Shown here one piece after another: positions 7,390 through 15,639 of a DNA stretch of 40,312 nt. Numbering within the stretch: position 1 is the first letter of the stretch; each line of letters begins with the position of its first letter. The stretch is from Phycisphaerae bacterium (GTDB lineage Bacteria; Planctomycetota; Phycisphaerae; Phycisphaerales; SM1A02). The DNA lies in assembly GCA_002709295.1 (NCBI GenBank), contig PAQL01000004.1, positions 4,871 through 45,182 on the forward strand, read 5' to 3'. A program made the translations under genes and the position numbers. Below the pieces are notes generated by a model. It ran no database searches. It saw only the letters and a program-made list of their open reading frames with translations, and was not told the DNA's origin.

Positions 7390-8013
7390 TCACGTGGTCG
7401 ATCGTAGCACTGCGCGGATCGGACTGCCGTCGAACCCGACGAGACGGAGGGGCAGGGCGGCCAGTTCGTACCTTCCTTCGGGGACGTCGTCGAGGGCCAG
7501 TCCCTCGATGATCGCCATGTCATGAGCCAGGAAGCGGTGATGGGCCATGATCTCCTTGTCGTCCAGCAGGTCGACACTCGGCGTGTCGACCCCGACCAGA
7601 CGGACGCCGCAGTCGTGAAGGTGGTCCACCAGCGCGGGTTCGAGCCCCGAGAAGTCCTCGTTGAAGGTCTCGAATCCCTCGAAGGTGCCGGTGGAGAGCA
7701 GCAGTCGCGGCGAGGATGGACGACGGGGAAGATCATCGACGGTGATTCTCCGGTTCCGGCGTCCCGGCACCCGCATCACCTCGCATGGTCCCCAGTAGAG
7801 ATCGAGAGGTTGTTCATCGATGCCCCGGGCGCCGTCCCCGTAGTGGCAGGGAGCATCGGCGTGGGCTCCGAGATGGACGCTGCTTCGCAGCGTCGAGAGA
7901 TCGACGGTCGCGCCCTCGGAGATCCGGCAGAGGACCTCCCGGGTCGGAGGATTGTCGCCGGGCCAGACCCGGGTGGTTCCGGGTTCGATGCGGGGGGTGA
8001 TGTCGATCAGCAT
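7390..8013 (-). CDS. kynB: Kynurenine formamidase (cyclase family)
   Basis: A 207-residue metal-dependent hydrolase that cleaves N-formylkynurenine to kynurenine and formate, the second step of tryptophan breakdown. The signature HLGAHADAPCHYG (residues 47-59) is the H.G.H.D.P.H motif; His47, His51, Asp53 and His57 would ligate zinc. The N-terminal DITPRIEPGTTRVWPGD and the later STGTFEGFETFNEDFSGL segment match bacterial KynB rather than the eukaryotic alpha/beta-hydrolase arylformamidase. It lies 22 bp downstream of the KMO gene on the same strand, inside the kynurenine unit. The start at ATG 8013 gives the usual length. Other members of the cyclase family act on different substrates, but the context makes KynB the best call. 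Confidence 0.9.
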   Translation of the reverse strand: MLIDITPRIEPGTTRVWPGDNPPTREVLCRISEGATVDLSTLRSSVHLGAHADAPCHYGDGARGIDEQPLDLYWGPCEVMRVPGRRNRRITVDDLPRRPSSPRLLLSTGTFEGFETFNEDFSGLEPALVDHLHDCGVRLVGVDTPSVDLLDDKEIMAHHRFLAHDMAIIEGLALDDVPEGRYELAALPLRLVGFDGSPIRAVLRSTT

Positions 8014-8035
8014 GGCGGCGAGGATACCGACTGGA

Positions 8036-9400
8036 TCAACGCGTCATCCACATCACGCCGAGGAGGCCGAGAATCACGGTCGCCGCGGATGCGATGGTGA
8101 CGATGACCCGGATCGCATCCGCCTGACGCCGGGACTTCGCCAGCGCCTTCGCGTAGGGGATTCGAGTGAAGCTCACCATGTCGTAGAGAGGGATCCAGCC
8201 GGGGACGATCGCACCGAGCACCTGGCTTCCCTTCTTCTTGAACCGCTGCCATCTGCTTCCGGATCGATCGCGCATGTCGATGAACTGGTCGAGGGCGAGT
8301 TCGGCGATCGCGTCGGCGTTGTCGATGCGCTCGTCCTCGTACGCGGAGATCGCGGCATCCAGATCACCGGGTTCGGACGCGAGGGCATCGACCAGCGCCT
8401 CGACGTCCTCGAAACTCGCGTTCGCACCCTGCCCGTAGAAGGGGACGATCGCATGGGCGGCGTCACCGAGAAGCACGCATCGTCCCCGGTGCCACGGTCG
8501 GCAGCGCATGGTGACGAGGGGGCTGGCGGGATTGGTGCGCCAGTCCTCGAGGAGGGTCGGCATGTGGGGGACCGCATCCGCGTAGTGACGCTCGAAGAAG
8601 GATCGGATGGCTTCGTCGTCGGCACCCGCGAGGGCTCCGAAGGAGTGCTCTCCCTCGAAGGGCCAGAAGAGGGTGCAGGTGAAGCTGCCGTCGATGTTCG
8701 GAAGCGCGATCATCATCGAACCTCCGTGAGGCCAGACGTGGAGGGCGAGAGGCTCGATCCGGAACCGGCCATGCGGACCGGATTCGTCGTCGGCGGGAGG
8801 GATGGTCATCTCCTTGTAGCCGGCGTCGAGGTAGGTCTGCGAGAAGTCGAACCGGGTGGTGCGCTGCATGGCCGCCCGCACCGCGCTGTATGCCCCGTCG
8901 GCACCGATCAGGAGCTCGGCCTCGACCCGTTCCCGACGACCGTCGGGGAACTCGAACGTCGCGGCCGGTCGGTCGTGGTTCTCGAAGTCCGCATCCACGC
9001 AGCGGGCCTCGAAGATCAGTTCGACCCCGGGAGTCGCGGCGGCGATCTCGACCAGCATCCGATTCAGACCGCTTCGACTCACCGAGTTGATCGCTCGCGC
9101 GGGATCGCGGCTGTAGGGGGAGAAGATCTCCTCGCCCCCCGCGTGCACCATGCGGCCGGGCATGCGGATCGCCTCGGCGAGGACCTTCTCCTCGATGCCG
9201 GCTCTCTGAAGAGCGTGAAGACCGCGCACGCTGATGGCGAGGTTGATCGATCGTCCGCTCTCGGCGTCGGCCCGTCGCGGATCCCTCCTTCGTTCGAAGA
9301 GACGAACCCGGTGTCCGGCCTTGCCGAGCTCCGCGGCGAGAAGGGCGCCGGCGAGTCCGGCTCCGGCGATCACGATGTCGTGGCTGGTCGACTGAGTCAT
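8036..9400 (-). CDS. kmo: Kynurenine 3-monooxygenase
   Basis: A 454-residue FAD- and NADPH-dependent aromatic hydroxylase converting kynurenine to 3-hydroxykynurenine. The N-terminal FAD-binding GAGLAG (13-18), GRSINLAIS (49-57), GADGAYSAVR and the late GDAAHAIVPFYGQGANASFED block are all present. GRSINLA and DAGYKE are hallmarks of KMO rather than generic salicylate-type hydroxylases. A C-terminal hydrophobic segment (about residues 431-450, VIVTIASAATVILGLLGVMW) suggests a membrane anchor, as in eukaryotic and many bacterial KMOs. The start codon lies 2 bp after the kynU stop and kynB follows after 22 bp, so these genes are almost certainly one transcript. Full length and intact. Confidence 0.94.
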   Translation of the reverse strand: MTQSTSHDIVIAGAGLAGALLAAELGKAGHRVRLFERRRDPRRADAESGRSINLAISVRGLHALQRAGIEEKVLAEAIRMPGRMVHAGGEEIFSPYSRDPARAINSVSRSGLNRMLVEIAAATPGVELIFEARCVDADFENHDRPAATFEFPDGRRERVEAELLIGADGAYSAVRAAMQRTTRFDFSQTYLDAGYKEMTIPPADDESGPHGRFRIEPLALHVWPHGGSMMIALPNIDGSFTCTLFWPFEGEHSFGALAGADDEAIRSFFERHYADAVPHMPTLLEDWRTNPASPLVTMRCRPWHRGRCVLLGDAAHAIVPFYGQGANASFEDVEALVDALASEPGDLDAAISAYEDERIDNADAIAELALDQFIDMRDRSGSRWQRFKKKGSQVLGAIVPGWIPLYDMVSFTRIPYAKALAKSRRQADAIRVIVTIASAATVILGLLGVMWMTR

Positions 9401-9402
9401 CC

Positions 9403-10719
9403 TCAGGCGTCCCTCAGGGTCGATGCTGCGCGGAAGCAGTCCTCGAAGGTGCTGTAGAGGGGGACCGGGGCCAGTCGGACCAGATCCGGCGGGCGGAAGT
9501 CCGCGATGACGCCGTGTTCGGCGAGGCCCTCGAATCGTCGTCGAGCGTCACCCTCCAGCCGCACCGTCAGCTGACAGCCCCGCTCCTCGGCATTGGCCGG
9601 AGTGACGATCGTCGCATCGTCGGGCAGGAACTCGTGCAGACAGGCGTGGAGGTAGCCGGTCAGGACGCGGCTCTTGGCGCGGAGGCGATCCATCCCCGCC
9701 TCGACGAATCGATCGAGGGAGGCGACGAGGGGTGCCATGGAGAGGATGGGAGGATTGCTGAGCTGCCATGCCTCGGCGCTGGGGACCGGAATGAAGGTGT
9801 CCTCGAGATGCATTCGGAACCGGGTCGACGGGTCGTTGCCCCACCAGCCCGCGAAGCGGGGCAGGTCGAGATCGGAGGCGTGTCGTTCGTGGATGAAGGC
9901 GCCGGCCACCGCTCCGGGTCCGGCGTTCAGATACTTGTAGGAGCACCAGGCCGCGTAGTCGACGTCGTGATCGTGAAGTCGAAGCGGGATGTTTCCGGCG
10001 GCATGGGCCAGATCGAAACCGACCGTCGCTCCGACCTGGTGGCCGGCGGAGGTGATGGCGGGAATGTCCAGAAGCTGACCGGTTCTGAAGTTGACGCCAC
10101 CCAGCATGACTGTCGACAGGGAGTCGCCGAGACGATGGATCTCCGCGACGATGTCTTCGGTGCGCAGCAGGTCCTCGCCCTTGCGGGGCGCGATCCGCAC
10201 CACGTCGGACTCCGGGTCTCCTCCCCGCGCCGCCACGTGGGAGCAGACCGCATAGGTGTCGCTGGGGAAGGCGCCATCCTCCATGAGGATCCTGCGCCGG
10301 ATCCCTTCGGGCCGGTGGAAGCTCATGAGGAGAAGATGGAGATTCACGGTGAGGGTGTTCATCGCCACCACCTCGACGGGCTTCGCCCCGACCACGGTGG
10401 CGAGTTCGTCCCGGACCTGTTCGTGATAGGGGTACCAGGGACGATCCGCGTCGAAGTGACCGTCGACCGCGAGTCGGGCCCAGTCGTCCATCACCTCCTC
10501 GACGATGCCGCGGGCCGCCTTCGGCTGGAGGCCGAGCGAGTTGCCCACGAAGTAGGCCACCGGACGTCCGTTCCGGTCGACGGGAAGGTTGAAGGCGTCG
10601 CGGAACGAGGACAGCGTATCGATCGAGTCCATGCGCTCGGCGAAGGCCGCGGTCGGTTCGAGATCGGCGGCCTTGATCTCGTCGAAGGGCATGAATGTCC
10701 TGGTGCTCGAATCGCTCAC
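9403..10719 (-). CDS. kynU: Kynureninase
   Basis: A 438-residue PLP enzyme (aminotransferase class V fold) that cleaves 3-hydroxykynurenine to 3-hydroxyanthranilate and alanine. The cofactor Lys is Lys262 in AAWCSYKYLNAGPG, and Asp236 of GFDLAHAAGN would pair with the pyridine nitrogen. YFVGNSLGLQP near the N terminus and the WWGNDPSTRF segment are classic kynureninase signatures. The GTG start at 10719 overlaps the ACMSD stop (GTGA), implying coupled translation. An alternative ATG at 10692 would shorten it by nine residues without losing any domain. The product feeds HAAO, encoded at 24520-25140. Confidence 0.94.
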   Translation of the reverse strand: MSDSSTRTFMPFDEIKAADLEPTAAFAERMDSIDTLSSFRDAFNLPVDRNGRPVAYFVGNSLGLQPKAARGIVEEVMDDWARLAVDGHFDADRPWYPYHEQVRDELATVVGAKPVEVVAMNTLTVNLHLLLMSFHRPEGIRRRILMEDGAFPSDTYAVCSHVAARGGDPESDVVRIAPRKGEDLLRTEDIVAEIHRLGDSLSTVMLGGVNFRTGQLLDIPAITSAGHQVGATVGFDLAHAAGNIPLRLHDHDVDYAAWCSYKYLNAGPGAVAGAFIHERHASDLDLPRFAGWWGNDPSTRFRMHLEDTFIPVPSAEAWQLSNPPILSMAPLVASLDRFVEAGMDRLRAKSRVLTGYLHACLHEFLPDDATIVTPANAEERGCQLTVRLEGDARRRFEGLAEHGVIADFRPPDLVRLAPVPLYSTFEDCFRAASTLRDA

Positions 10720-11747
10720 GATGCGGGTTCCGTCACAGCTCGATCGGTCGCGCCCAGGAATTCGAGGGCGGTGCCCCCGAGGATTCGATCCCTTTCCTTC
10801 TCGTCCAGATCCGACATCGAGCGCACGAGTTCTCCGGGTCGATGTTCACCGAGTGGGAACGGATAGTCGCTTCCCAGGGCGACCTGATCCGCACCCACCA
10901 GTCGGACCAGGTGACGCAGGGCGTCCGCGTCGTGAACGAGGGAGTCGTACACGAAACGATCCAGATGTTCCCGTGGGGAGATCTCCGAATCGACGGCGCA
11001 GAGGTCGGGCCGGACCTCGTGGCCGTGGGCGATCCGCCCGATCGTGAACGGGAAGGCCCCGCCCCCGTGCGCGAGACCGATGCGGAGATCGGGCAGTCGG
11101 TCCAGGACCCCGCCCAGCGAGAGGCAGCATGCCGCCCGAGCCGTCTCCGCCGGCATTCCGACCAGCCAGGGCAGCCAGTACTTCGGCATCTCCGCCCGTC
11201 CCATCATCTCCCAGGGATGGACGAACACCGCGGCTCCCAGACGAGCGGCGGTCTCGAACACCGGGAAGAGCGCGGGTTCGTCGAGATTCCACTCGTTGAC
11301 ATGGGATCCGATCTGCACGCCGCGGAGGCCGAGTTCGTTCACGCAACGTTCGAGTTCGGCACAGGCCAGGTCGGGCGACTGAAGGGGGATGGTTCCGAGT
11401 CCCTCGAAGCGGTCGGGTCGATCGCGGACCACCCCGGCGAGATGGTCGTTGAGGATGTGGGAGACCTCGAGGGCATGGGCGGGAGGAGCCCAGTAGCTGA
11501 ACATCACCGGCACGGTGGACAGGACCTGGACGTCGACGCCGTGGTCGTCGCAGTCGGTGATCCGTCGATCGGTGCTCCAGCAGCGATCGTCGATCTCCCG
11601 GAAGGAGCGACCATCGATCATCATCTTCGCCCGGCAGGGGGCGCAGTGATCGAGCGAGACCCAGCCCCCGTAGCCGAACTTGTCCGCGAAGTCCGGCCAG
11701 CGCTCGGGAAGCAGGTGGGTGTGGAGATCGACGACCGGTCCTGGCAT
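10716..11747 (-). CDS. nbaD: 2-amino-3-carboxymuconate-6-semialdehyde decarboxylase (ACMSD)
   Basis: A 343-residue amidohydrolase-fold decarboxylase that removes CO2 from ACMS to give 2-aminomuconate semialdehyde. This diverts carbon from spontaneous quinolinate (NAD) formation to catabolism. The zinc site is visible: His9 and His11 (DLHTHLLPE), His177 (VFVHPWEMMG) and Asp294 (LGSDYPFPLGE), with His227 in AHGGGAFPF as the catalytic acid/base candidate. Spacing closely follows the characterised Pseudomonas enzyme. CRAKMMIDGRSFRE supplies the substrate-binding Arg region. It lies 12 bp downstream of the HATPase-GNAT gene and overlaps kynU by four bases, so it is in the middle of the same transcript. 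Other ACMSD-like decarboxylases (for example 5-carboxyvanillate) are excluded mainly by context. Confidence 0.92.
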   Translation of the reverse strand: MPGPVVDLHTHLLPERWPDFADKFGYGGWVSLDHCAPCRAKMMIDGRSFREIDDRCWSTDRRITDCDDHGVDVQVLSTVPVMFSYWAPPAHALEVSHILNDHLAGVVRDRPDRFEGLGTIPLQSPDLACAELERCVNELGLRGVQIGSHVNEWNLDEPALFPVFETAARLGAAVFVHPWEMMGRAEMPKYWLPWLVGMPAETARAACCLSLGGVLDRLPDLRIGLAHGGGAFPFTIGRIAHGHEVRPDLCAVDSEISPREHLDRFVYDSLVHDADALRHLVRLVGADQVALGSDYPFPLGEHRPGELVRSMSDLDEKERDRILGGTALEFLGATDRAVTEPAS

Positions 11748-11759
11748 GCTGCGATCGTA

Positions 11760-13292
11760 TCAGCCGGAAGTCGATGACTCCGGATCGCCCAGAACCGTGT
11801 CCGCGAGGGCTCTCCCCAGGGAGCCCTCCACCACCAGACCGACGAAATCCACCGGTGCGGGATTGGCCTGGAGACGGAGAACGTCCTCGGCACGCCGTTC
11901 GTCCTCCACGATCCGGAATCGGGGACCGATGCCCGCCGGTCGCAGCCCCTCGGCCAGCAGTTCGGTCGCCAGCCAGCAGCATCCGGGGTCGTCGATGGGG
12001 AGGTCGATGAAGATGGTGGCCGCGGCCACCGAGTTCTCCATCGCCTCGATCGCGGCCCGGATGGCGTCGAGGGATCCCGTTCCCACCCGGTCGGTCGAGA
12101 TCCGGGCCACCGCGCGGCTCGAGTCGAACCGGCTGTGAATCGTCTCGTGTTCGAGCTCCGGTCTCCGGGGATCGGTCTCGAGGACGACCCTCCGTCCTCG
12201 TGCCTCGTAGAGAGGTTCGATCATCCCGGCGATCGCCTCCGGAACGTGGGCCACGAGGTCCGGTTCCGAAACGATCGGATCCCAGTAGAGGAAGCAGGAG
12301 TGACGGGCGGGTTCGCCCTCGTCCTCGATGACGCCCTTGACGCCTCCGCGAAGGGTGGCTCCGGCGGGAGTGGTGCCCAGGCAGAGGGCGCAGGGTGTGG
12401 AACCGAATCCGATGTTCATCCGCTGACTGACCGGATGACGGGCAGTGGGCTGACTCCAGATGCCCAGCAGGCCGAGATCGGCGCCAGCCTTCTCCACCGC
12501 CGCCCGCATCGGCTTCATGAGTCCGTGACCTCGGTGTCGATGGTCGATGACCGCCTGTCCCGCCTCGCCGATCGGTCCGAGGTCGGGTCTCTCCAGGGCG
12601 TAGTGACCGACGATGTCGCCGGCGTCGGATTCGCAGATGATGGAGTGAATGCGCCCTTCCGCGTTCAGCCGGTCGATCCGCTCCGGCACGTAGAGATCCG
12701 GATTGGGATACGACCGGCCGTAGGCCTCGTAGATCCTCCGGGCCACCGAGAGGCCGTCTCCCGGTCGGTAGTCGCGGATCCGGTATTCCGTCGTTCGATC
12801 GGACGGTTCGACGTCGGCATGCGCTTGTTCCGCCTCCTCCTGCTCGAGTCTGGTCCGGACCCGGCCCAGGACCTCCATCGAGGCGTGGTCGCGATCCGCT
12901 CGAAGGTGGAGTTCCGATCCCTCCTGTCCCTTCTGGACCCACCACAGACGGTCGAAGACGGTGGATGGTCGGATCCGATCCGGGATGTCGCCCCCCGGAC
13001 CGTCGCCGGTCCGGCTGCCCAGCGGAATCCCGTGCTCGAGGATCCTGAACTCGATCGCATCCGCGTCGACGGTGACGCCGATCTCCATCGGCACGACCGC
13101 GTCACCCTCGCCCGACAGCGTGCGTTCGACCAGATCGACTCCGCACATGAAGGCTTCGAGGAGTTCGTTGCGTCGATCCCCGGGGAATTCCGCGAGATCG
13201 AGGGCTCGGGCCCCGAAATCACGGACCAGTCCATCCAGTTCCGGCAGACCGGGCAGCTCGAGGGCGAGTTCGATCCTCTCCGGGGTGTCCAC
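11760..13292 (-). CDS. Degenerate RsbW-like HATPase fused to GNAT acetyltransferase
   Basis: A 510-residue protein in two parts. Residues 1-150 look like the anti-sigma/serine-kinase HATPase fold (RsbW type), with a helix-strand pattern from 'LPELDGLVRDFGARAL' onward. The N-box that should read E-x-x-x-N-A is EAFMCG here (Glu46, Cys50 in place of Asn), and the D-x-G-x-P box reads EHGIPLG. ATP binding is therefore doubtful. Residues about 170-320 form a GNAT domain with acyl-CoA loop AVIDHRHRGHGLMKPM, followed by about 190 residues that may be a second, weaker GNAT-like or dimerisation region. It is the first gene of the minus-strand kynurenine unit and is divergent from the barrel gene at 13358 (65 bp between starts). 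Regulation of the pathway by acylation is possible but is inference only. Confidence 0.7.
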   Translation of the reverse strand: MDTPERIELALELPGLPELDGLVRDFGARALDLAEFPGDRRNELLEAFMCGVDLVERTLSGEGDAVVPMEIGVTVDADAIEFRILEHGIPLGSRTGDGPGGDIPDRIRPSTVFDRLWWVQKGQEGSELHLRADRDHASMEVLGRVRTRLEQEEAEQAHADVEPSDRTTEYRIRDYRPGDGLSVARRIYEAYGRSYPNPDLYVPERIDRLNAEGRIHSIICESDAGDIVGHYALERPDLGPIGEAGQAVIDHRHRGHGLMKPMRAAVEKAGADLGLLGIWSQPTARHPVSQRMNIGFGSTPCALCLGTTPAGATLRGGVKGVIEDEGEPARHSCFLYWDPIVSEPDLVAHVPEAIAGMIEPLYEARGRRVVLETDPRRPELEHETIHSRFDSSRAVARISTDRVGTGSLDAIRAAIEAMENSVAAATIFIDLPIDDPGCCWLATELLAEGLRPAGIGPRFRIVEDERRAEDVLRLQANPAPVDFVGLVVEGSLGRALADTVLGDPESSTSG

Positions 13293-13340
13293 GTCGATGC
13301 TCCTTGCCTTCTTGAGTGGCTTCGGGATCGGGAGGAAGGG

Positions 13341-13346
13341 TACTAT
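13341..13346 (+). promoter_or_regulatory. Possible -10 element for the DUF5916 gene
   Basis: TACTAT lies 11 bp before the ATG at 13358, in the 65-bp divergent gap shared with the kynurenine unit. It would start transcription almost at the start codon, giving a nearly leaderless mRNA. No -35 element stands at normal spacing; TTGAGT at 13312-13317 is too far away. Confidence 0.22.
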
Positions 13347-13357
13347 CGCCTCTCTTC

Positions 13358-15568
13358 ATGGACATGTCCCGATTCCATCCCGACCTCCGCCTGGAACGAC
13401 TTCTCATGGTGGTCGTGTCGGGAACGATCGGACTGGGAACCTGCGCCGCATCGGCGCAGGAATCGGATCCTGGTTCCCCCGATCCTTCGGTCTCCGATGC
13501 CGCCCTTGCCCCGCCGGCGGTCATGTCCATCGACGAGGCCCCCCGGATCGACGGGGTCCTCGAGGAGATCTGGCAGGCCGGAACCCTGCTTCCCGACACC
13601 TTCCGACAGGTGGATCCCGACGAGGGCGCGCCCCCGACGCAGCGGACCGAGGTCCGACTCATGCGGGACACCCGCAACCTGTACATCGCGATCCGCTGCT
13701 TCGACGACGAGCCGGACCGCATCGTGGCCCGCGCCCTCCAGCGTGACGGATCGATCGGAGCGGACGACAACGTCAGGATCGTGCTCGATCCCAAGCGCGA
13801 CAAGCGCACCGGCTACATCTTCTCGATGAACGCCCTGGGCGCCCGTTCCGATGGTCGACTCGTGAACGGACGGACCGATCGGGACTGGGATGCGGTCTGG
13901 GAGGGCATGGCCTCGATCGACGACGAGGGCTGGACCGCCGAGTTCGTGATCCCGTACCGGACGATCTCGATCGATCCCGGAGCCAGGGAGTGGGGGATCA
14001 ACGTCGAGCGGACGATTCGAAGGAACAACGAACGGGTCCGGCTCGCCTCCGCGGACCGCGACATCGATTTCGACTCGGTGGCCGATGCGGCGGTGGTGGG
14101 CATGTTCGGGGAGATCGATCAGGGGGCCGGCCTCGACGTGAAGCCCTACGGCAAGTTCACGTGGGAGGAGGGTGAGGAGAGTTCGCTCGATCCCCAGGCG
14201 GGAGTCGACGTGTTCTGGAAGATCACGCCCTCGCTGACGCTGGTGGGAACGGTCAATCCCGACTTCGCGGAGACCGAGGTCGATCAGCGGGTGATCAACT
14301 TCAGCCGGTTCAACATCAGATTCCCCGAGAAGCGAGACTTCTTCCTCGAGGATGCCGGGTACTTCAACTTCGGCGGGATCAGCTCGACCCCGGCGCCCTT
14401 CTATTCACGGCGGATCGGCTTGTCGCCCGAGGGCCAGCCGGAGCGGATCCTCGGCGGGCTGAAACTGACCGGTTCCATCGGCGACGTGTCGGTGGGGATC
14501 CTCGACACCATGATGACCAGGGGGGTCGAGCCCGCGGGCCGGAACTACTTCGCGGGCCGCGTGCTGGTGGATGTTCTGGAACAGTCCTCGATCGGACTCA
14601 TCAGCACCGCGGGAAACCCGCTCGACGGTCGATCGAACCAGCTGGTCGGGGCCGACTTCAACTACGCCACAAGTGATCTGGAGGGTGGCCGGACCTTCAA
14701 GGCGAGCGCGTACTTCCAGCAGACGGTCACCGACGGGGTGTCGGGCATCGGATCATCCAGTGCCGGGATCAAGCTCCAGTATCCCAACGACGACTGGCGA
14801 GCCACGTTCGGCTGGTTCGTCATCGGCCCCGACTACTTCCCCGCCCTCGGCTTCGTGAACCGTCTCGGCGTGCACGAACTCTTCGGTGGAATCAGTCGGC
14901 AATGGCGACCCGACACCGATCTGATCCGCAGCATCCGGGTCGGAGGCGACGGGTACTGGGTAGGGGATCTCGACTTCGGAACCGAGAGCATGAACGTCGA
15001 GTTCGACGTGCCCAAGATCCAGTTCGAACGGGGTGACACCGCCTACCTGGAGGTGGGGGTGAACAGGGAGGTCCCCACCGAGGACTTCCTCGTCGCGGGC
15101 CAGCTTCTGGTGCCCGCGGGCGACTACACATGGTCGAGGGTGGAGGCGGGGTTCGAGACCACGTCGAAGGAACCGCTCGAGATCGGTGTGAATGGAGGAT
15201 GGTCGGGCTACTACGGGGGCAGTCGTCTGGAGACCACCGTGAATGCGCGGTGGCAACCCGCCCCGAGCCTGCTGATCGGCGGTTCCCTCCAGTGGAACGA
15301 CATCACTCTGGACACGGGCGATCTCGAGACCTGGCTGGCCTCCGCCCGGGTCAACTTCTACTTATCGCCCCTGGTCTCCTGGGAGAACCTCATCCAGTAC
15401 GACACCCAGTCCGAGACGGTGGGTCTGAACAGCCGTTTTCGATGGGCGTTCCGGGATGGTCAGGAGATCTTCCTCGTCTTCAACCAGAACGTCGAAGCCG
15501 ATGATCTGGAGTTCACGATCGCCCGGACCGAAATCGTGACGAAGATTGGCTGGACCTTCTCCTTCTGA
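13358..15568 (+). CDS. Outer-membrane protein with CBM9-like domain and DUF5916 barrel
   Basis: A 736-residue exported protein. A signal peptide is visible (basic start, hydrophobic core LLMVVVSGTIGLGTCA, likely cleavage after ASA near residue 34). Residues about 52-225 form a carbohydrate-binding-family-9-like domain, with IDGVLEEIWQAG and the NLYIAIRCFDDEPD strand typical of it. Residues about 230-736 match the DUF5916 type of beta barrel: VNPDFAETEVDQRVINFSRF and FPEKRDFFLEDAGYF are signature blocks, and the chain ends in the alternating pattern and terminal Phe expected for outer-membrane insertion. The ligand is unknown. ATG 13358 is preferred over the upstream in-frame start at 13316, because that extension has no signal character; ATG 13364 is also possible. 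It is followed after 71 bp by a second barrel-like gene. Confidence 0.87.
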   Translation: MDMSRFHPDLRLERLLMVVVSGTIGLGTCAASAQESDPGSPDPSVSDAALAPPAVMSIDEAPRIDGVLEEIWQAGTLLPDTFRQVDPDEGAPPTQRTEVRLMRDTRNLYIAIRCFDDEPDRIVARALQRDGSIGADDNVRIVLDPKRDKRTGYIFSMNALGARSDGRLVNGRTDRDWDAVWEGMASIDDEGWTAEFVIPYRTISIDPGAREWGINVERTIRRNNERVRLASADRDIDFDSVADAAVVGMFGEIDQGAGLDVKPYGKFTWEEGEESSLDPQAGVDVFWKITPSLTLVGTVNPDFAETEVDQRVINFSRFNIRFPEKRDFFLEDAGYFNFGGISSTPAPFYSRRIGLSPEGQPERILGGLKLTGSIGDVSVGILDTMMTRGVEPAGRNYFAGRVLVDVLEQSSIGLISTAGNPLDGRSNQLVGADFNYATSDLEGGRTFKASAYFQQTVTDGVSGIGSSSAGIKLQYPNDDWRATFGWFVIGPDYFPALGFVNRLGVHELFGGISRQWRPDTDLIRSIRVGGDGYWVGDLDFGTESMNVEFDVPKIQFERGDTAYLEVGVNREVPTEDFLVAGQLLVPAGDYTWSRVEAGFETTSKEPLEIGVNGGWSGYYGGSRLETTVNARWQPAPSLLIGGSLQWNDITLDTGDLETWLASARVNFYLSPLVSWENLIQYDTQSETVGLNSRFRWAFRDGQEIFLVFNQNVEADDLEFTIARTEIVTKIGWTFSF

Positions 15569-15639
15569 CGATGAAGAGAGGTCGAAACCGCTGGTGGGAA
15601 CGGCGGTAGAACCAAAGCCCGAGAGCCGGAGGTCCGATA

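Noticed and set aside
7952-9457. 501-residue plus-strand frame opposite kmo
   Set aside because: Shadow of the kynurenine monooxygenase gene, no domain signals.
9514-10866. 450-residue plus-strand frame opposite kynU
   Set aside because: Antisense shadow of kynureninase with no domain signals.
10846-12945. 699-residue minus-strand frame over ACMSD and the HATPase-GNAT gene
   Set aside because: Translation is Arg/Gly/Pro/Ser-rich and out of frame with two genes that have clear catalytic motifs.
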